Source: Capillidium heterosporum
Taxonomy: Eukaryota; Entomophthoromycota; Entomophthoromycetes; Entomophthorales; Capillidiaceae
Length of the DNA: 64,000 nt
Assembly (NCBI GenBank): GCA_016630905.1
Contig: WBMQ01000019.1
Span: 47,521-111,520, forward strand
Reading direction: 5' to 3'
Numbering within the stretch: the stretch's first letter is position 1; each line of letters opens with the position of its first letter. Shown here one piece after another: positions 45,901-56,160 of the stretch. The notes below the pieces were generated by a model that worked only from the letters and a program-made list of their open reading frames with translations, did not search any database and was not told the origin of the DNA. Made by a program: the position numbers and the translations under genes.

Positions 45901-48668
45901 CATCATTGGTAAGGCGGATGGAAGGAATCTCTTGCTTTTCAATGTGACCGGCATCCATACCATCCTCACCGTAGACAAACTCAATAATCTGACCAAGTGA
46001 GTTACGTACCGTTCCATCGTAGCGGACCATGACATCTTCCAAGGCCTTTACCAGACGACGCTGAATGTAACCCGTCTCAGCTGTCTTGACTGCCGTATCG
46101 ATTAGACCTTCACGACCACCCATGGCATGGAAGAAGAACTCGGTAGGGGTGAGGCCACGTAGGTATGAATTCTCTACGAACCCACGGGATTCGGGACTGT
46201 GGTCGTACTTCAAGAAATGAGGTAGGGTGCGGTCTCTGAAACCAAAGGTAATACGCTTACCTTCGACGTTTTGCTGTCCTACACAGGCAGACATTTGAGC
46301 AATGTTAATGGCCGAACCCTTGGAACCGGCCATTACCATCTGCTTGACGTTGTTATAATTGGGTAAACTTTTTTCGGCAGCCTTACCGGCATCGGAGGTG
46401 GCAGTGTTGAGGCCTTTGTTAATCAGAGATTCAAAAGTCTGGGTAACTGTCATACCAGCAGAAGGCTCCAAAGTACCATCACTAGCACTCTTGATAATTT
46501 CGTTCACGCTAGTCCTAGCTTTGCTGATAGTAAGGTTGATCTTTGCCATGGTATCTCTGTCGGCGATTGCGTCACCAATACCGATACTAAACCCGTTCTG
46601 GAGCAGCCAGTTGTTTACAACGGTTTGACAGCCATTGAAGAAATATTTGGTTCGTTCTGGGCCATACTCGTTAAACATAATGTGAATTAGACCGCCAGCA
46701 CTAGCACCAACTGTCTTTTTACAAATAATACCACACATGATGTCTCCATCTACAATCTCCACCTTGGTATCGCCCGGAGAAATTACGTCCTTCTCATCAT
46801 CAGGATGGGTGGAGTGGAAGGAGGTAAGGTTGATTCCTTTAGGGATAAGCATGCTTACAATCTGCTTACCAGTCCACAGAGGCACGGGTTTGAGGATACA
46901 GGGTGGAGGGATCTGGCCATCCCAGTTAGGAATCCATAGAACTAAATTCATCATAAGCTCCCGGTCCACGAAGCAATCACGTAAGGTGAACTTACGGACA
47001 CCACACAAGGTGTCCTGTACGATACCCATTACTGGTTTGTTGGACTGAGGAGAGATAATTTGCTTGGGAACCATACAGATCTCACGGATTTCGGCACGGG
47101 CTTCTTCGGTTTGAGGGACATGCATATTCATTTCGTCACCATCGAAATCGGCGTTGTAAGGACTGGTGACCGACAGATTGAGACGGAAGGTGGAGAAGGG
47201 AAGAACCCTTACTTTGTGACCCATCATTGACATTTTGTGGAGGGAGGGTTGACGGTTGAAAATGACGACATCTCCGTCATCAATATGTCTCTCGACACAG
47301 TAGCCTACCTGGAGTGGGATGGGGTTTGGGGAACGGTAGTAACGTAAATCAATGCGCTCACCGGTATCACGGGTTACGTACTTGGCGCCAGGATGTTCGG
47401 TAGGGCCGTTATTGACCAACCTCTGCAGCTTTTCTTTATTAAAGGAAGTCACCATTTCAGGGTACGTTAGATTTCGAGCAATGGAACGGGGGACACCGAC
47501 CTCATCAATAGAAAGATTGGGATCTCCAGTAATGACGGTACGTGCTGAGAAGTCGACACGCTTACCCATTAGGTTACCACGAAGACGACCCTCCTTACCC
47601 TTAAGACGTGCACGGATAGATTTTATCGGACGGCCGGATTTCTGAGCAGCTTTGGGGACCCCAGCTATATCGTTATCCATATAAGTAGCAACATGGTATT
47701 GGAGAAGCAGTTCATATTCCTCCATGATATGGGTAGGAGAACCATCAGCTTCGTTCTTTTTAAGCGCGTCGTTAGCCTTTATGACAGCAGATAGTTTGAA
47801 GGTAAGATCATCTTCAGAGCGGCTATTTCCCTCAACAGTGATACTAGGTCTTACTGGGGGAGGTGGAACAGGTAAATTAACCAACAACATCCACTCAGGT
47901 CTAGCGTACTGAGGCGAAAGTCCCATCATGATAAGGTCTTCATTGTTAATTCTCTTGAGCCTATCGAGTACAGCTCTGGGGGTCAAAATATTTTTACCTC
48001 CATCGCCGCCATCATCTCCTGAAGTTTTTAAAGTTACATACAAGCGTAAAGACTCTTTGGTAAAAGTTGGTTGCTGGTGCCCACAACCATCTCGTAAAGT
48101 AATGAATTCTTCATCGTCGCTGTCAGCAGTTGAAATTCCAATGTCGTTCTTGTTGGCGTCGGTGTTGGGTGGATCACATCTGGTCTTGGCTTTGCAGACC
48201 TCCCAAATTGCCTTGAAACGCCTCTTGGAATCTCTAATTTGAAGTGCACGCCTAAATTTGGGGTTGGTGGGGTCGGCTTTGAGGCGGGAGCAGTAGTAGC
48301 AGATACACTCCAAGATCTTCTTGACTCTTACTATAAAACCAGGATGGAACACTGGACGGTACAGTTCAATGTGACCGAAATGCCCAGGACAGTCGGACAT
48401 GCCTTCCCCACAGGATTCGCATTTGAAGTTCCGGTCGATGGTACCCATACGTGGATCTAGCAAACCACCCCGCTTGGGACGGGAACCGGTTTCGTCCATA
48501 GTGTCAGCAAACGTAATGTTTGCCACCGACATCTCTTTCTGATTATTTGTTAGTACATCAATTAGAATGTTTTATTACGATCTCTTCCGGTGAAAGAATA
48601 CCAAACTGGACACCATTGATCACGCGCAATGGTGCCGAGGATGCTGGGAACCTAAACTTAGATGTCAT
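42971..48668 (-). CDS. RPB1: RNA polymerase II largest subunit RPB1
   Basis: Catalytic subunit of Pol II. A 30-codon first exon (48668-48579; ends FGILSPEEI) is joined by a 40-nt intron (48578-48539) to one long exon starting K-E-M-S-V, giving 1885 aa; without the first exon the conserved N-terminus would be missing. Visible landmarks: the clamp zinc ligands (CESCGEGMSDCPGHFGH), the active-site loop NADFDGDEMN near residue 490, the region around NVEGKRITFGFRDRTLPHF, and the trigger-loop/bridge-helix area GEPATQMTLNTFHFAGV. The CTD (about 1585-1855) has about 11 YSPTSP heptads plus about eight variants, mostly in pairs separated by non-heptad spacers, and ends in an acidic tip (GDDDEDSSKADG). 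No frame defects in 5.7 kb. Confidence 0.98.
43110..43930 (-). repeat. RPB1 CTD heptad-pair repeats
   Basis: The region encoding YSPTSPSYSPTSP-type pairs. Pairs are separated by spacers of roughly 7-30 residues rich in Ala, Ser, Gly and Asn. Confidence 0.85.
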
Positions 48669-48672
48669 ACTG

Positions 48673-48695
48673 CGTTTAGATCGTTTAGCGTTTAG
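48673..48695 (-). promoter_or_regulatory. three CTAAACG words next to the RPB1 start
   Basis: On the minus strand CTAAACG occurs at 48689-48695, 48682-48688 and 48673-48679, the last only 4 nt before the ATG. Position suggests a leader or promoter element, but this is inference. Confidence 0.35.
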
Positions 48696-49563
48696 ATGAG
48701 TAGGATATTGTTTGCTGGAACTCAATCAACCTCCTTGTATAAAAAACATTGGGATTCAAAGCAGTTTTTTTTACTTATCTTGCTTGCATCTACTGAGAAA
48801 TTAGATTTCAAGCACTTTGATTGGATATTACGTAATTTAGTATTTTGTCTTACTCTCTCAAGCGGTTTGGAGGTTATAGATTTATGTAATTTAACGTAGG
48901 ATTTGAGACCAATTTATCCATTATGGCTCTATCTAAATTACCACTGCGTAGTTTACTAAGCTAGAAACACAGGTTTGAACAAAGAAATGCAGCTTAGCAA
49001 TTGCAGAAGACAGGATTCAAGTACTAGACTAAAAAATAGGTGAAAAAGTTGTATATCTATTAACTAAACCTATATATACTCGAGTTAGAATTTGTAGCTG
49101 TCCATTGAGATAGCTATTAGCAATCTTTTAAACTTTACTGAAATATATTAAAGGTAAAGCTTAGCCGATATCGTTACCTCAACAAAGAAATGCTATTGAA
49201 AATATCACATATCTAGTGAAAAAGTGTATCAATAGTTCTAAATACTATATACAAACCTAAAAATACAAATATAGTAACATATCACTTTGGATTTACCAAA
49301 AATTTCACCTTTATTTCTTACTAAAGCCACTTTTAAAAGAGTTCAAGTGCTAATTTACTATTTAAATTTAAGCTGTTAAACTGATACAATATGTACTACT
49401 TTATCCCACTAATCTGCATAATCAACTTATCTATCAAACTATTAAACTGAAACGGAAGTTCCAAATCACCTTTGATGATCCAAAATAAATATATATAAAA
49501 GGATGAATATCATCCCCTATAATCTTAAAAAACTATCCATTTATTGACACCTTAATACCAAGT
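48696..49563. other. divergent intergenic region, no gene seen
   Basis: AT-rich. An ATATATAAAA box at 49491-49500 precedes the small secreted protein gene that starts at 49564. Confidence 0.45.
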
Positions 49564-50016
49564 ATGTTCTATCTCAAACTGCTTTTACCTTTAACTTTAC
49601 TCTTATCCTTACAATCCACTTCAACACACCAAAAGAAACATCCTAACCACTCAACTCCTCCTTTCCAACAGCAACCAAAACCAGAGACAGCATCCCAAAT
49701 CATCGATCAATTAGAAGCCATAGTCAACGAGGTTAACGATCCCGAGCAGAAGGTTGATCTCAGTTTAGCTGTGAACACACACAACGACTTGAAGATAAAA
49801 TGCCCAAATGCTACCGAAAAATGCAAGACGAAAAAGTTCCTGGTATACCAAGCTGACAACAGGAGGGCTCCTCAATGTTGGGTGACGATAGGGGCTTCTA
49901 ATGGGTTCGACAACTACTGGAGGTGTTTCAGACCGACTGGGAATGCCTTGCTGTGCAATCAACCCAACACTTTGAATATTACTTCCTGCTACAAGCACTA
50001 TGAAAATAAAGCTTAA
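49564..50016 (+). CDS. small secreted cysteine-containing protein, function unknown
   Basis: 150 aa, single exon. Signal peptide MFYLKLLLPLTLLLSLQSTS, then a His/Pro/Gln-rich segment (about 22-45), an Asp/Glu-rich helix (QIIDQLEAIVNEV) and a C-terminal domain of about 75 residues with six cysteines (IKCPN, EKCKT, QCWVT, WRCFR, LLCNQ, TSCYK). The aromatic WVTIGASNG...YWRCF part suggests a compact disulphide-bonded fold. I do not recognise the family. A TATA box about 64-73 nt upstream fits the pattern of the other secreted genes in the window. Confidence 0.65.
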   Translation: MFYLKLLLPLTLLLSLQSTSTHQKKHPNHSTPPFQQQPKPETASQIIDQLEAIVNEVNDPEQKVDLSLAVNTHNDLKIKCPNATEKCKTKKFLVYQADNRRAPQCWVTIGASNGFDNYWRCFRPTGNALLCNQPNTLNITSCYKHYENKA

Positions 50017-50109
50017 TTGGGAATACTTTATATAATGGCTTTTAAATAATATAAAAATACAACGTTGATAGTAAAAATATACTTAAAAAATGCTAATAAT
50101 AATAAATTT

Positions 50110-50341
50110 AAAGGTATATATTTGAAGTTAATTGAATATATATGTGGGGAAGTCTCTCTAGGAATGCTGGGCTAGGCTTAAGGCAAGCCAACGTAGTGGT
50201 GATCACACCAATGAAACTAAAGAAGCTCAGCGCCATTGCTTTGACAGCTGGTACTTTAGTTGCAATCTGAACCCAAAGTCAGTTCATGAAGACAAACGAG
50301 GCTACAGTCGTGATGAGGCCAAGGAGGGCGGTAATATCCAT
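50110..50341 (-). pseudogene. fragment of a membrane protein with an in-frame stop
   Basis: From the ATG at 50341 the frame reads MDITALLGLITTVASFVFMN, then TGA, then continues LWVQIATKVPAVKAMALSFF and FIGVITTTLACLKPSPAF to a stop near 50110. Two hydrophobic helices and coherent composition on both sides of the TGA suggest a decayed gene rather than chance. Family not recognised. Confidence 0.3.
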
Positions 50342-50562
50342 TGGGTTCTAGTACTTAATCCCGTCTAATCAGCTCTAATCCTAATTCTGAGCGATTCTAA
50401 TCTAATGCTATTCTGTGAATTCTAAGCTAATCCTAAGCTATCCTTGATCCAACGCTATTCTGTATATCAACTTTAGGCTGCTCTAAGTTGGAAATGTTTT
50501 GGTTCGACTCATGGCTAATTCAACGGTTACAGGAAGTCGGTTCTAACGACGTGCAGTGATTA
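50342..50562. other. spacer with short imperfect CTAATCC-type repeats
   Basis: Positions about 50365-50450 repeat variants of TCTAATCCTAA and CTATTCTGTG several times. No gene seen. Confidence 0.35.
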
Positions 50563-50564
50563 TA

Positions 50565-50721
50565 TTACAAAATCAAGTTAATTGAAGAAAATCCAAAAAC
50601 TTTTGAAGAAAGTCATAAATAAAATGAAGATGAAGTAATTTCCTTTTTAGAATGACGAAATTCCAAAATCTTTGAAAAAATCTACAAATGAAATGAAGAA
50701 GGTTCAAAAACTGTCTTCAAA
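50565..50721 (+). repeat. left TIR of the Tc1/mariner element
   Basis: Pairs with about 53336-53494. Long identical blocks include AATTGAAGAAAATCCAAAAA and CTTTTGAAGAAAGTCATAAA. Confidence 0.85.
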
Positions 50722-50874
50722 TTGAAAGTTTATGATGATGATGACAAAACCAATCTACTAAAGTTACTTAGTATACAAAGGCAAATGTAATTATGACTTT
50801 AAAAAATATATATCTACACTTAAAAACATCTAAAATTTTTAAATTCTTTTATCTTACTATCAGTATGAAAAATC

Positions 50875-51267
50875 AACCCAAGTACAACAAAAATAAGCAT
50901 ATACAAAATAAGGCTATAGTAGTCCGCTCTATTCAAGATTCAAATAGTAAACGTAATGCGATATAAGTTTAAATTATAGTAACATGTTTATTATAGGCTG
51001 TCAAGATAACAAAGTACAACCTGAATACAGCAATAATATCCAAAATAAAGTTAATAATCCATCCTACTCAAAGTTCAAGAGGTAGAGGTAGTGCTATATA
51101 AATATAAGACTATACTAATATATTCTTATAGGCTACCAAAATTTTGAAGCACAGCTTGAACATAACGATAATATCCAAAATACAGCTTTAGAAAATAATT
51201 CTACTCATATACTATATAGTGGAGGTAGCTTTTTAAATAAATCAAAGATGTATTAACATAGTTTTAG
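50875..51267 (+). repeat. three tandem exon-intron units inside the Tc1 element
   Basis: Units at 50875-50996, 50997-51131 and 51132-51267 each start with a short coding part (PKYNKNKHIQN, PEYSNNIQN, LEHNDNIQN) and end with an AT-rich intron-like part terminating in TTATAG, TTATAG and TTTTAG. Units 2 and 3 are 135 and 136 bp. The copies are diverged, so the duplication is not new. Confidence 0.65.
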
Positions 51268-52818
51268 AATATTAAGATGAAGGAGTTCAGACTGAAGAAA
51301 ACATACTCCAAACAAACCCATTTTCTATTGCTGAACTCAAAGCTTTAAATATGATCCGCAAGACTGTCTTTAGAGAAAAAACATTTAGAGAGCTTTGCAA
51401 CTCAAGTGTCGAGCTTGAAAATGCCTTCTTAGATTACAAAGATAGCTAAAAAGCTTATAAAATTTCTAAACATCGCCAAACGTGAGAAAATTAGAGCAGA
51501 ACTGAATAAACGTGACAATCAGCAACAGAACAAAAAGAAGGTTAAACTCAGTCCTGAGGCTAAGGAAGAGATGCTCCAAAGGATTGATGATGACAAACCT
51601 ACAATGAAAGAGTGCTACAAGTCAACTGGTATCAATTATAAATCGATTGCCACTATGAAATATCGACGCCACCAAAAAATGGACAACGCTCAAGAACAAG
51701 ATGTATCCAAAAAAACTTTAACTGCAAAAGTTGGCCGGAAATCTATAGTTGATAATAATACATACCTACTGATCTTTGATATTATTTGAGAAAATCCAAC
51801 ACGTAGGAATTGCGATGCACTAGCCGAGTTAGAAAGTTATGGAGTCAATATCAGTCGAACCACTCTTTGCAACATATATTTAAAAACGCATATTATGTTC
51901 AAGAAAGCATGCATGGTCTCAAAAAGATGGAATGGTGAAGATGTCATTATGGATCAAAAAACTTACATAAGTCAAATCAACCACTACAGTATCTATAAGA
52001 AGCTTTTTATCGATGAAGCAAGCTTCAGTAGGACAACCTTTAAGAAATATGCTCATGGACGAACTGAAGAACGAGTAGCAATTTCACCACTGCCCAACAA
52101 GGATAGCATCAACTATATAGCTGCGATTTCAGAGGATGGGCTTGTATATTCAGAAAAGTATAGGAAGAAGACAATGGCTAGTACAACTAAGCAGATCTTC
52201 AAGGAGTTTCTTTTACGCTTAATTGATCATATCAACTGACCTACTGTATGTTATATTTTTGATAACGCTAGTATCCATGGAATTGATGATGACCCTACTA
52301 TTAGACAAAAGCTAATCAATATGGGTTCAAAACTATTAACCCTTCCACGATATTCACCTTTCCTAAATCCCATTGAACTATACTTTAATGCGCTAAAACA
52401 ACTTGTAAGTTCAAAGCGATCTTATTTAGGTGGCAAAGCTATTTTATTATCAGACAAACAGTTGGAAACTACCAATACTGATTTTACGAATGCTGACTTG
52501 GAAGTATTCATACAGGAATCTGAAGGTGAGGTGGGTTCAACACTACATTGTAAAGGATACTTCGAACATACAGCTAATTTTTATACAAACTGTCTTGCGT
52601 TAGCCCACTTTACTGGTAATCTACTCAAGCCAGACATCACTCTGCTAGACGAAACCAAAATTCCGGCTGGATTTGCCCCAAAGTTTGAAGCAGCTAGAAC
52701 TATCAAGGTTAAAAGCAAGCAAGGTCGAAATGGAGCGATCGAAGGTAATAGTAACCAGAATGAAGAGAGCGAAGGTAATGGCAATTATAATGAAGATGAA
52801 GAGGGTGAAGAGTTTTAA
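50875..52818 (+). pseudogene. Tc1/mariner (DDE_3-type) transposase pseudogene
   Basis: The catalytic core is recognisable in three open stretches (51571-51789, 51895-52239, 52321-52818): FIDEASFS (first Asp), FDNASIHG (second Asp) and LPRYSPFLNPIELYFNALKQ (Glu), with an HTH-like SRTTLCNIYL before them. In-frame stops interrupt it: TAA after DYKDS near 51450, TGA after FDII at 51787-51789 and TGA after DHIN at 52237-52239. The likely start is at 50875, where three related exon-plus-intron units precede the core. The C-terminus carries a Glu/Asn/Gly-rich tail (SEGNGNYNEDEEGEEF) not typical of Tc1 transposases, so this may be a lineage-specific subgroup. Confidence 0.85.
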
Positions 52819-53335
52819 AGTGACAAGTTAGTGAAAGGAAACGCTTATTGACTAAACTTGATAACTGAATACGTGCCTAAGTTTATATATTTTAAACTCT
52901 TGACTTTAACTATAATAAATTTATTTATTAGATGGTTATCATATATAGTAGTGTGCTATTTAAACTTTACTTTGGGTTTGAAGTAAGACTCCGAAAACGT
53001 ATAATTGAATCTAATATACAAAGTATTAAGTTGAATAGATCTACTTTGAACGTAATTAAAGAATGTTAAAACAATACATAAGCCATTCCAAATAATTATA
53101 TAAAGTAAATTTGTCAATAAATATAGCTATTTTGAAAGGTTCGAAATTTAACTAATGAAGTGTACGTACTTGAGGTTTTATAATCATCCAAGGTAAAATT
53201 GAATTAAGTTACACCATAATCTGATAAATATGCTGTCATTTTAAGTAAAACTGCGTTAACACTTCTAATAACTTTCTTCATGTATAAGCTTAGACTTGAA
53301 AGTATATATTTCTTTATAACCTTCTTTTTCTTAAC

Positions 53336-53494
53336 ATGAAGACAATTTTTGAACTTTCTTCACTTCATTTATGAATAATCTTCAAAGATTTTGAACGTTT
53401 GACAAAAAAGGAAATAATATTACGTCATTATTCATTTCATTTATGACTTTCTTCAAAAGTTTTTGGATTTTCTTCAATTACCTTGATTCTGTAA
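53336..53494 (-). repeat. right TIR of the Tc1/mariner element
   Basis: Inverted copy of 50565-50721; ends CTTGATTCTGTAA before the flanking TA. Confidence 0.85.
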
Positions 53495-53496
53495 TA

Positions 53497-54453
53497 GCAA
53501 AGGGAAATTGAAATATTTATTATGAAATAATCACTTGTCGAAAAGTCACACAAGTCAGAAGGATTTATATCGGGGCAGGAGATGAGAACGACGGGATGAT
53601 GGAGATACCGATGATCAGTACTTCATTAGGCAGATGATTTGTATCCATCACGCTTTGAAAGTGGACCAGGATACTCCATTTGTGACATGTCATGGCCTAA
53701 TACGATAATTGCTATTCAGTTCAAGCGGAGACTCCGCCTTTTTACGATTAATTATTAAGCAACTGAAACCTAATATATTGCAAGGTTGAAACAGTATTAG
53801 AACTAGAATTCACACAGCTAGGAGGATTATCAAGCTGATTCTCTAGAGAAGCCGTCTGAGGCTTCGTTACAATATGCTCTTCATAAGACAATCTAACTGA
53901 AGTAATACTCAAATTATACAGATGCTATAACCTTTACTTTAATAAATTTTAATGTACTGCTAGCTGGCTAACATTGCTTGTTAGAATATACTCCTGGAAA
54001 CCTATAACAAAGCCTATTCCTATGAAATTTACTTCCGTAGGCAGTGATAGACTAAATCTAACTTACAAATACATTCAAATCATAGTATTGGCTGTACTTC
54101 ACTCTAATAGACTTCTTGTCATTACTCTAGTTTCCTCAGTACTGATATCCCAGCAAACTGAATGCAACTTTTGGTCTTTATACCACCTGCTTCATGAATC
54201 TTTTTGATTATATTGAAGTCCCATCAACTTTATAACTTCAATTTCAAAACCATTAAACCAGGTGCTAGAAAATGATCTAATTTATCCAAGTCTATTGAAC
54301 AATTCCACCAACCTTTTTATAGATTAGACTCATTAGCTAAGCATTCTAATTTAGAAAAATGCGATACATACCTCAAAAGTATAAAGACAAGATTTTTGCT
54401 AAACATTCCAAACTCTTTAGTCTACAAGAAATCCAAACCTTTTACAAAGCGAG
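53497..54453. other. intergenic; short F-box-like fragment possible
   Basis: On the minus strand from an ATG at 53648, MDTNHLPNEVLIIGISIIPS reads like the start of an F-box protein but stops after 27 codons (53565). I found no continuation, so it is at most a relic or a first exon. The rest is AT-rich without a gene. Confidence 0.35.
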
Positions 54454-55395
54454 ATGGTGTACCTCCAACATACAACTTTAAATGACGGCAACTTAATGCC
54501 AACTGTAGGTCTAGGTACCTGGCAAGCCCCTCCCAACGAAGTAGGTAACGCCGTCAAGCTAGCTATCAAAAATGGTTACCGACACATCGATTGCGCCTTC
54601 ATCTACCAGAATGAAGTCGAAGTAGGCAAAGCTATTCAGGAAGCCCTAGTCGAAAACAACTTGCAGCGTAAGGACCTGTTCATTACCTCCAAATTGTGGA
54701 ACAACTACCACAACCCAGCCCGTGCACTGGAAGCTTTCAACAAATCGTTGGCCGACTTGGGCTTGGAGTACTTGGACTTGTATTTGATACACTGGCCCTT
54801 TGGTCAAAAGTTATCGACCAAACCGGACGGTACCACCGACCGATACCCTTTAGACTCTGAAGGCAAGCCAGAAGTAGAAGATGGCTACAACTTACTTGAC
54901 ACTTGGAAGGTCTTAGAACCCCTAGTAGCCCAACATAAAGTTAAAAGTTTAGGGGTATCCAACTTCCGCATCCAAGATTTAGATCTTATTTTAAGTGGAT
55001 GTACCGTTCAACCTCAAGTCAACCAAGTAGAGTTACACCCCTACCTCCAACAAAACCAACTTTTACAGTACTGCGCCTCCAAAAACATCCACGTAACCGC
55101 CTACTCTCCACTAGGTTCCAACTTTCAACCCAAGTTACGTGATAACCAACTGATTAAAGATTTGGCGACTAAATACGGATGTGAAGTGTCACAGGTTTTA
55201 TTGAGTTGGGCTTTAAGTAGGAACACCTCGGTTATCCCCAAGTCTACTAATGAAGAGAGAATTAAGTTGAATTTGCAGTTCGTCGACTTGGCTAAGGAGG
55301 ATAAGGAGAAGATCGACAACATAGGCATCTTCCACCGTTATAATATCCCCGGTAATGGAGTCTACGACGATGAGGTTTACAATCTAGTTGTTTAA
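54454..55395 (+). CDS. aldo-keto reductase
   Basis: An NADPH-dependent carbonyl reductase of 313 aa, intronless and the usual size for the family. The (beta/alpha)8 landmarks are all present: GLGTWQAP, GYRHIDCAFIYQNE with catalytic Asp46 and Tyr51, ITSKLWN with Lys80, DLYLIHWP with His113, GVSNF, QVNQVELHPYLQQ, and the cofactor-binding VIPKSTNEERIKLN near the C-terminus. It is closest in appearance to fungal glycerol dehydrogenase/xylose reductase-type AKRs. The C-terminal loop (FHRYNIPGNGVYDDEVYN), which sets substrate preference, does not let me name the substrate. Cytosolic; no targeting signal. Confidence 0.93.
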   Translation: MVYLQHTTLNDGNLMPTVGLGTWQAPPNEVGNAVKLAIKNGYRHIDCAFIYQNEVEVGKAIQEALVENNLQRKDLFITSKLWNNYHNPARALEAFNKSLADLGLEYLDLYLIHWPFGQKLSTKPDGTTDRYPLDSEGKPEVEDGYNLLDTWKVLEPLVAQHKVKSLGVSNFRIQDLDLILSGCTVQPQVNQVELHPYLQQNQLLQYCASKNIHVTAYSPLGSNFQPKLRDNQLIKDLATKYGCEVSQVLLSWALSRNTSVIPKSTNEERIKLNLQFVDLAKEDKEKIDNIGIFHRYNIPGNGVYDDEVYNLVV

Positions 55396-55431
55396 ATAAA
55401 TTTAAAGTGCGCTCTAAAATTTTATTGTTAT

Positions 55432-56160
55432 TTACAAATATAAGAAACCATTGATTCCCATAAGGAAGGTAACCATCACACTAAGTTTGACAACTCCATT
55501 CAACTTATCAGCATTACCACTACTACTCTTGGAACTAGTACCACTTGTTGAACTATTTTTCCCATTAAGAGACTTTAAATAATCGGGATTAGAACAATCT
55601 AAACCACATTGTAACAAACTCTTGAGATCTTCCACTTTGAGGCACTGACTCTGTTGGCACTGCACTCCTGCCACCACTGTATCCAAAGTTAAATTGACAT
55701 TTTTGGCTTGGCAGCTCAAGGTATCCATCTGAAATTTAGTAAGGTCACAGTTGGCACATTCCGCTTTAACTCTTAAATCACCACCGTCATCTACCTTGTA
55801 GCAGGGGAACTTGCCATTCTCAAAAAAGCATTGGGTGTTGTTAGTTTTCAAGCCATTAGTACATAGGTCACTTATTTTCTTGAACCCAGTCAGTTTGGCG
55901 ACGTCGGTGGTATTTAACCCAACTTGTTGATAGACGCATTGTGAGGTACATACTTCGTCAGCACTGGAGTTACAAGTCGACTTGATACATTGGTTGATAG
56001 GATTGATGTTAGTCAAAGTAAAGGGTTGGATCAAAGTACATAATTTGCTACAGTACTGGTTCCCTTGGCAGGAGTAGTTGCAATAGTCGGTTGGAGTTGT
56101 TGGTGCTGTGATAGAGGTTGAGGTGGGTGTAAGGGAACTGCTTGCTTGGGATACCGACAT
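55432..56160 (-). CDS. cysteine-rich protein with GPI-type C-terminus but no signal peptide
   Basis: 242 aa. After a Ser/Thr/Pro start, the protein has about 24 cysteines in CxxxC/CxxC-like spacings (CNYSCQGNQYCSKLC, CIKSTCNSS, CANCDL), several Asn-x-Ser/Thr sites, a Ser/Gly spacer (SSTSGTSSKSSSG) and a hydrophobic tail (VVKLSVMVTFLMGINGFLYL) typical of GPI attachment. Such proteins enter the secretory pathway, yet the N-terminus MSVSQASSSLTPTST is polar. A TATATAAA box lies at 56198-56205 and the first ATG after it, at about 56188, opens only a four-codon frame, so I find no upstream start. A missing first exon, a different start or a lost signal peptide are all possible. It ends about 37 nt from the aldo-keto reductase, tail to tail. 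Confidence 0.65.
   Translation of the reverse strand: MSVSQASSSLTPTSTSITAPTTPTDYCNYSCQGNQYCSKLCTLIQPFTLTNINPINQCIKSTCNSSADEVCTSQCVYQQVGLNTTDVAKLTGFKKISDLCTNGLKTNNTQCFFENGKFPCYKVDDGGDLRVKAECANCDLTKFQMDTLSCQAKNVNLTLDTVVAGVQCQQSQCLKVEDLKSLLQCGLDCSNPDYLKSLNGKNSSTSGTSSKSSSGNADKLNGVVKLSVMVTFLMGINGFLYL

Larger units (their letters stand above)
50565..53494 (+). mobile_element. Tc1/mariner-superfamily element, degenerate transposase
   Basis: About 2.9 kb bounded by inverted repeats of about 157 bp (50565-50721 and about 53336-53494). The outermost bases are TTACA and TGTAA, and both sides are flanked by TA (50563-50564 and 53495-53496), the target duplication of this superfamily. The interior carries a DDE transposase relic with several in-frame stops. 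The long TIRs are still similar, sharing TTGAAGAAAATCCAAAAACT and neighbouring blocks, so the element is not ancient, but it cannot make its own transposase from this copy. Confidence 0.87.

Noticed and set aside
50480-50510. tRNA T-loop-like GGTTCGACTC
   Set aside because: No acceptor stem, D-loop or anticodon arm around it. Similar isolated words at 30959 and 59650 also fail.
50110-52239. In-frame TGA codons read as Trp (code change)
   Set aside because: Trp is TGG and TGA acts as a normal stop in the intact genes; the TGAs occur only in decayed sequences, together with TAA.
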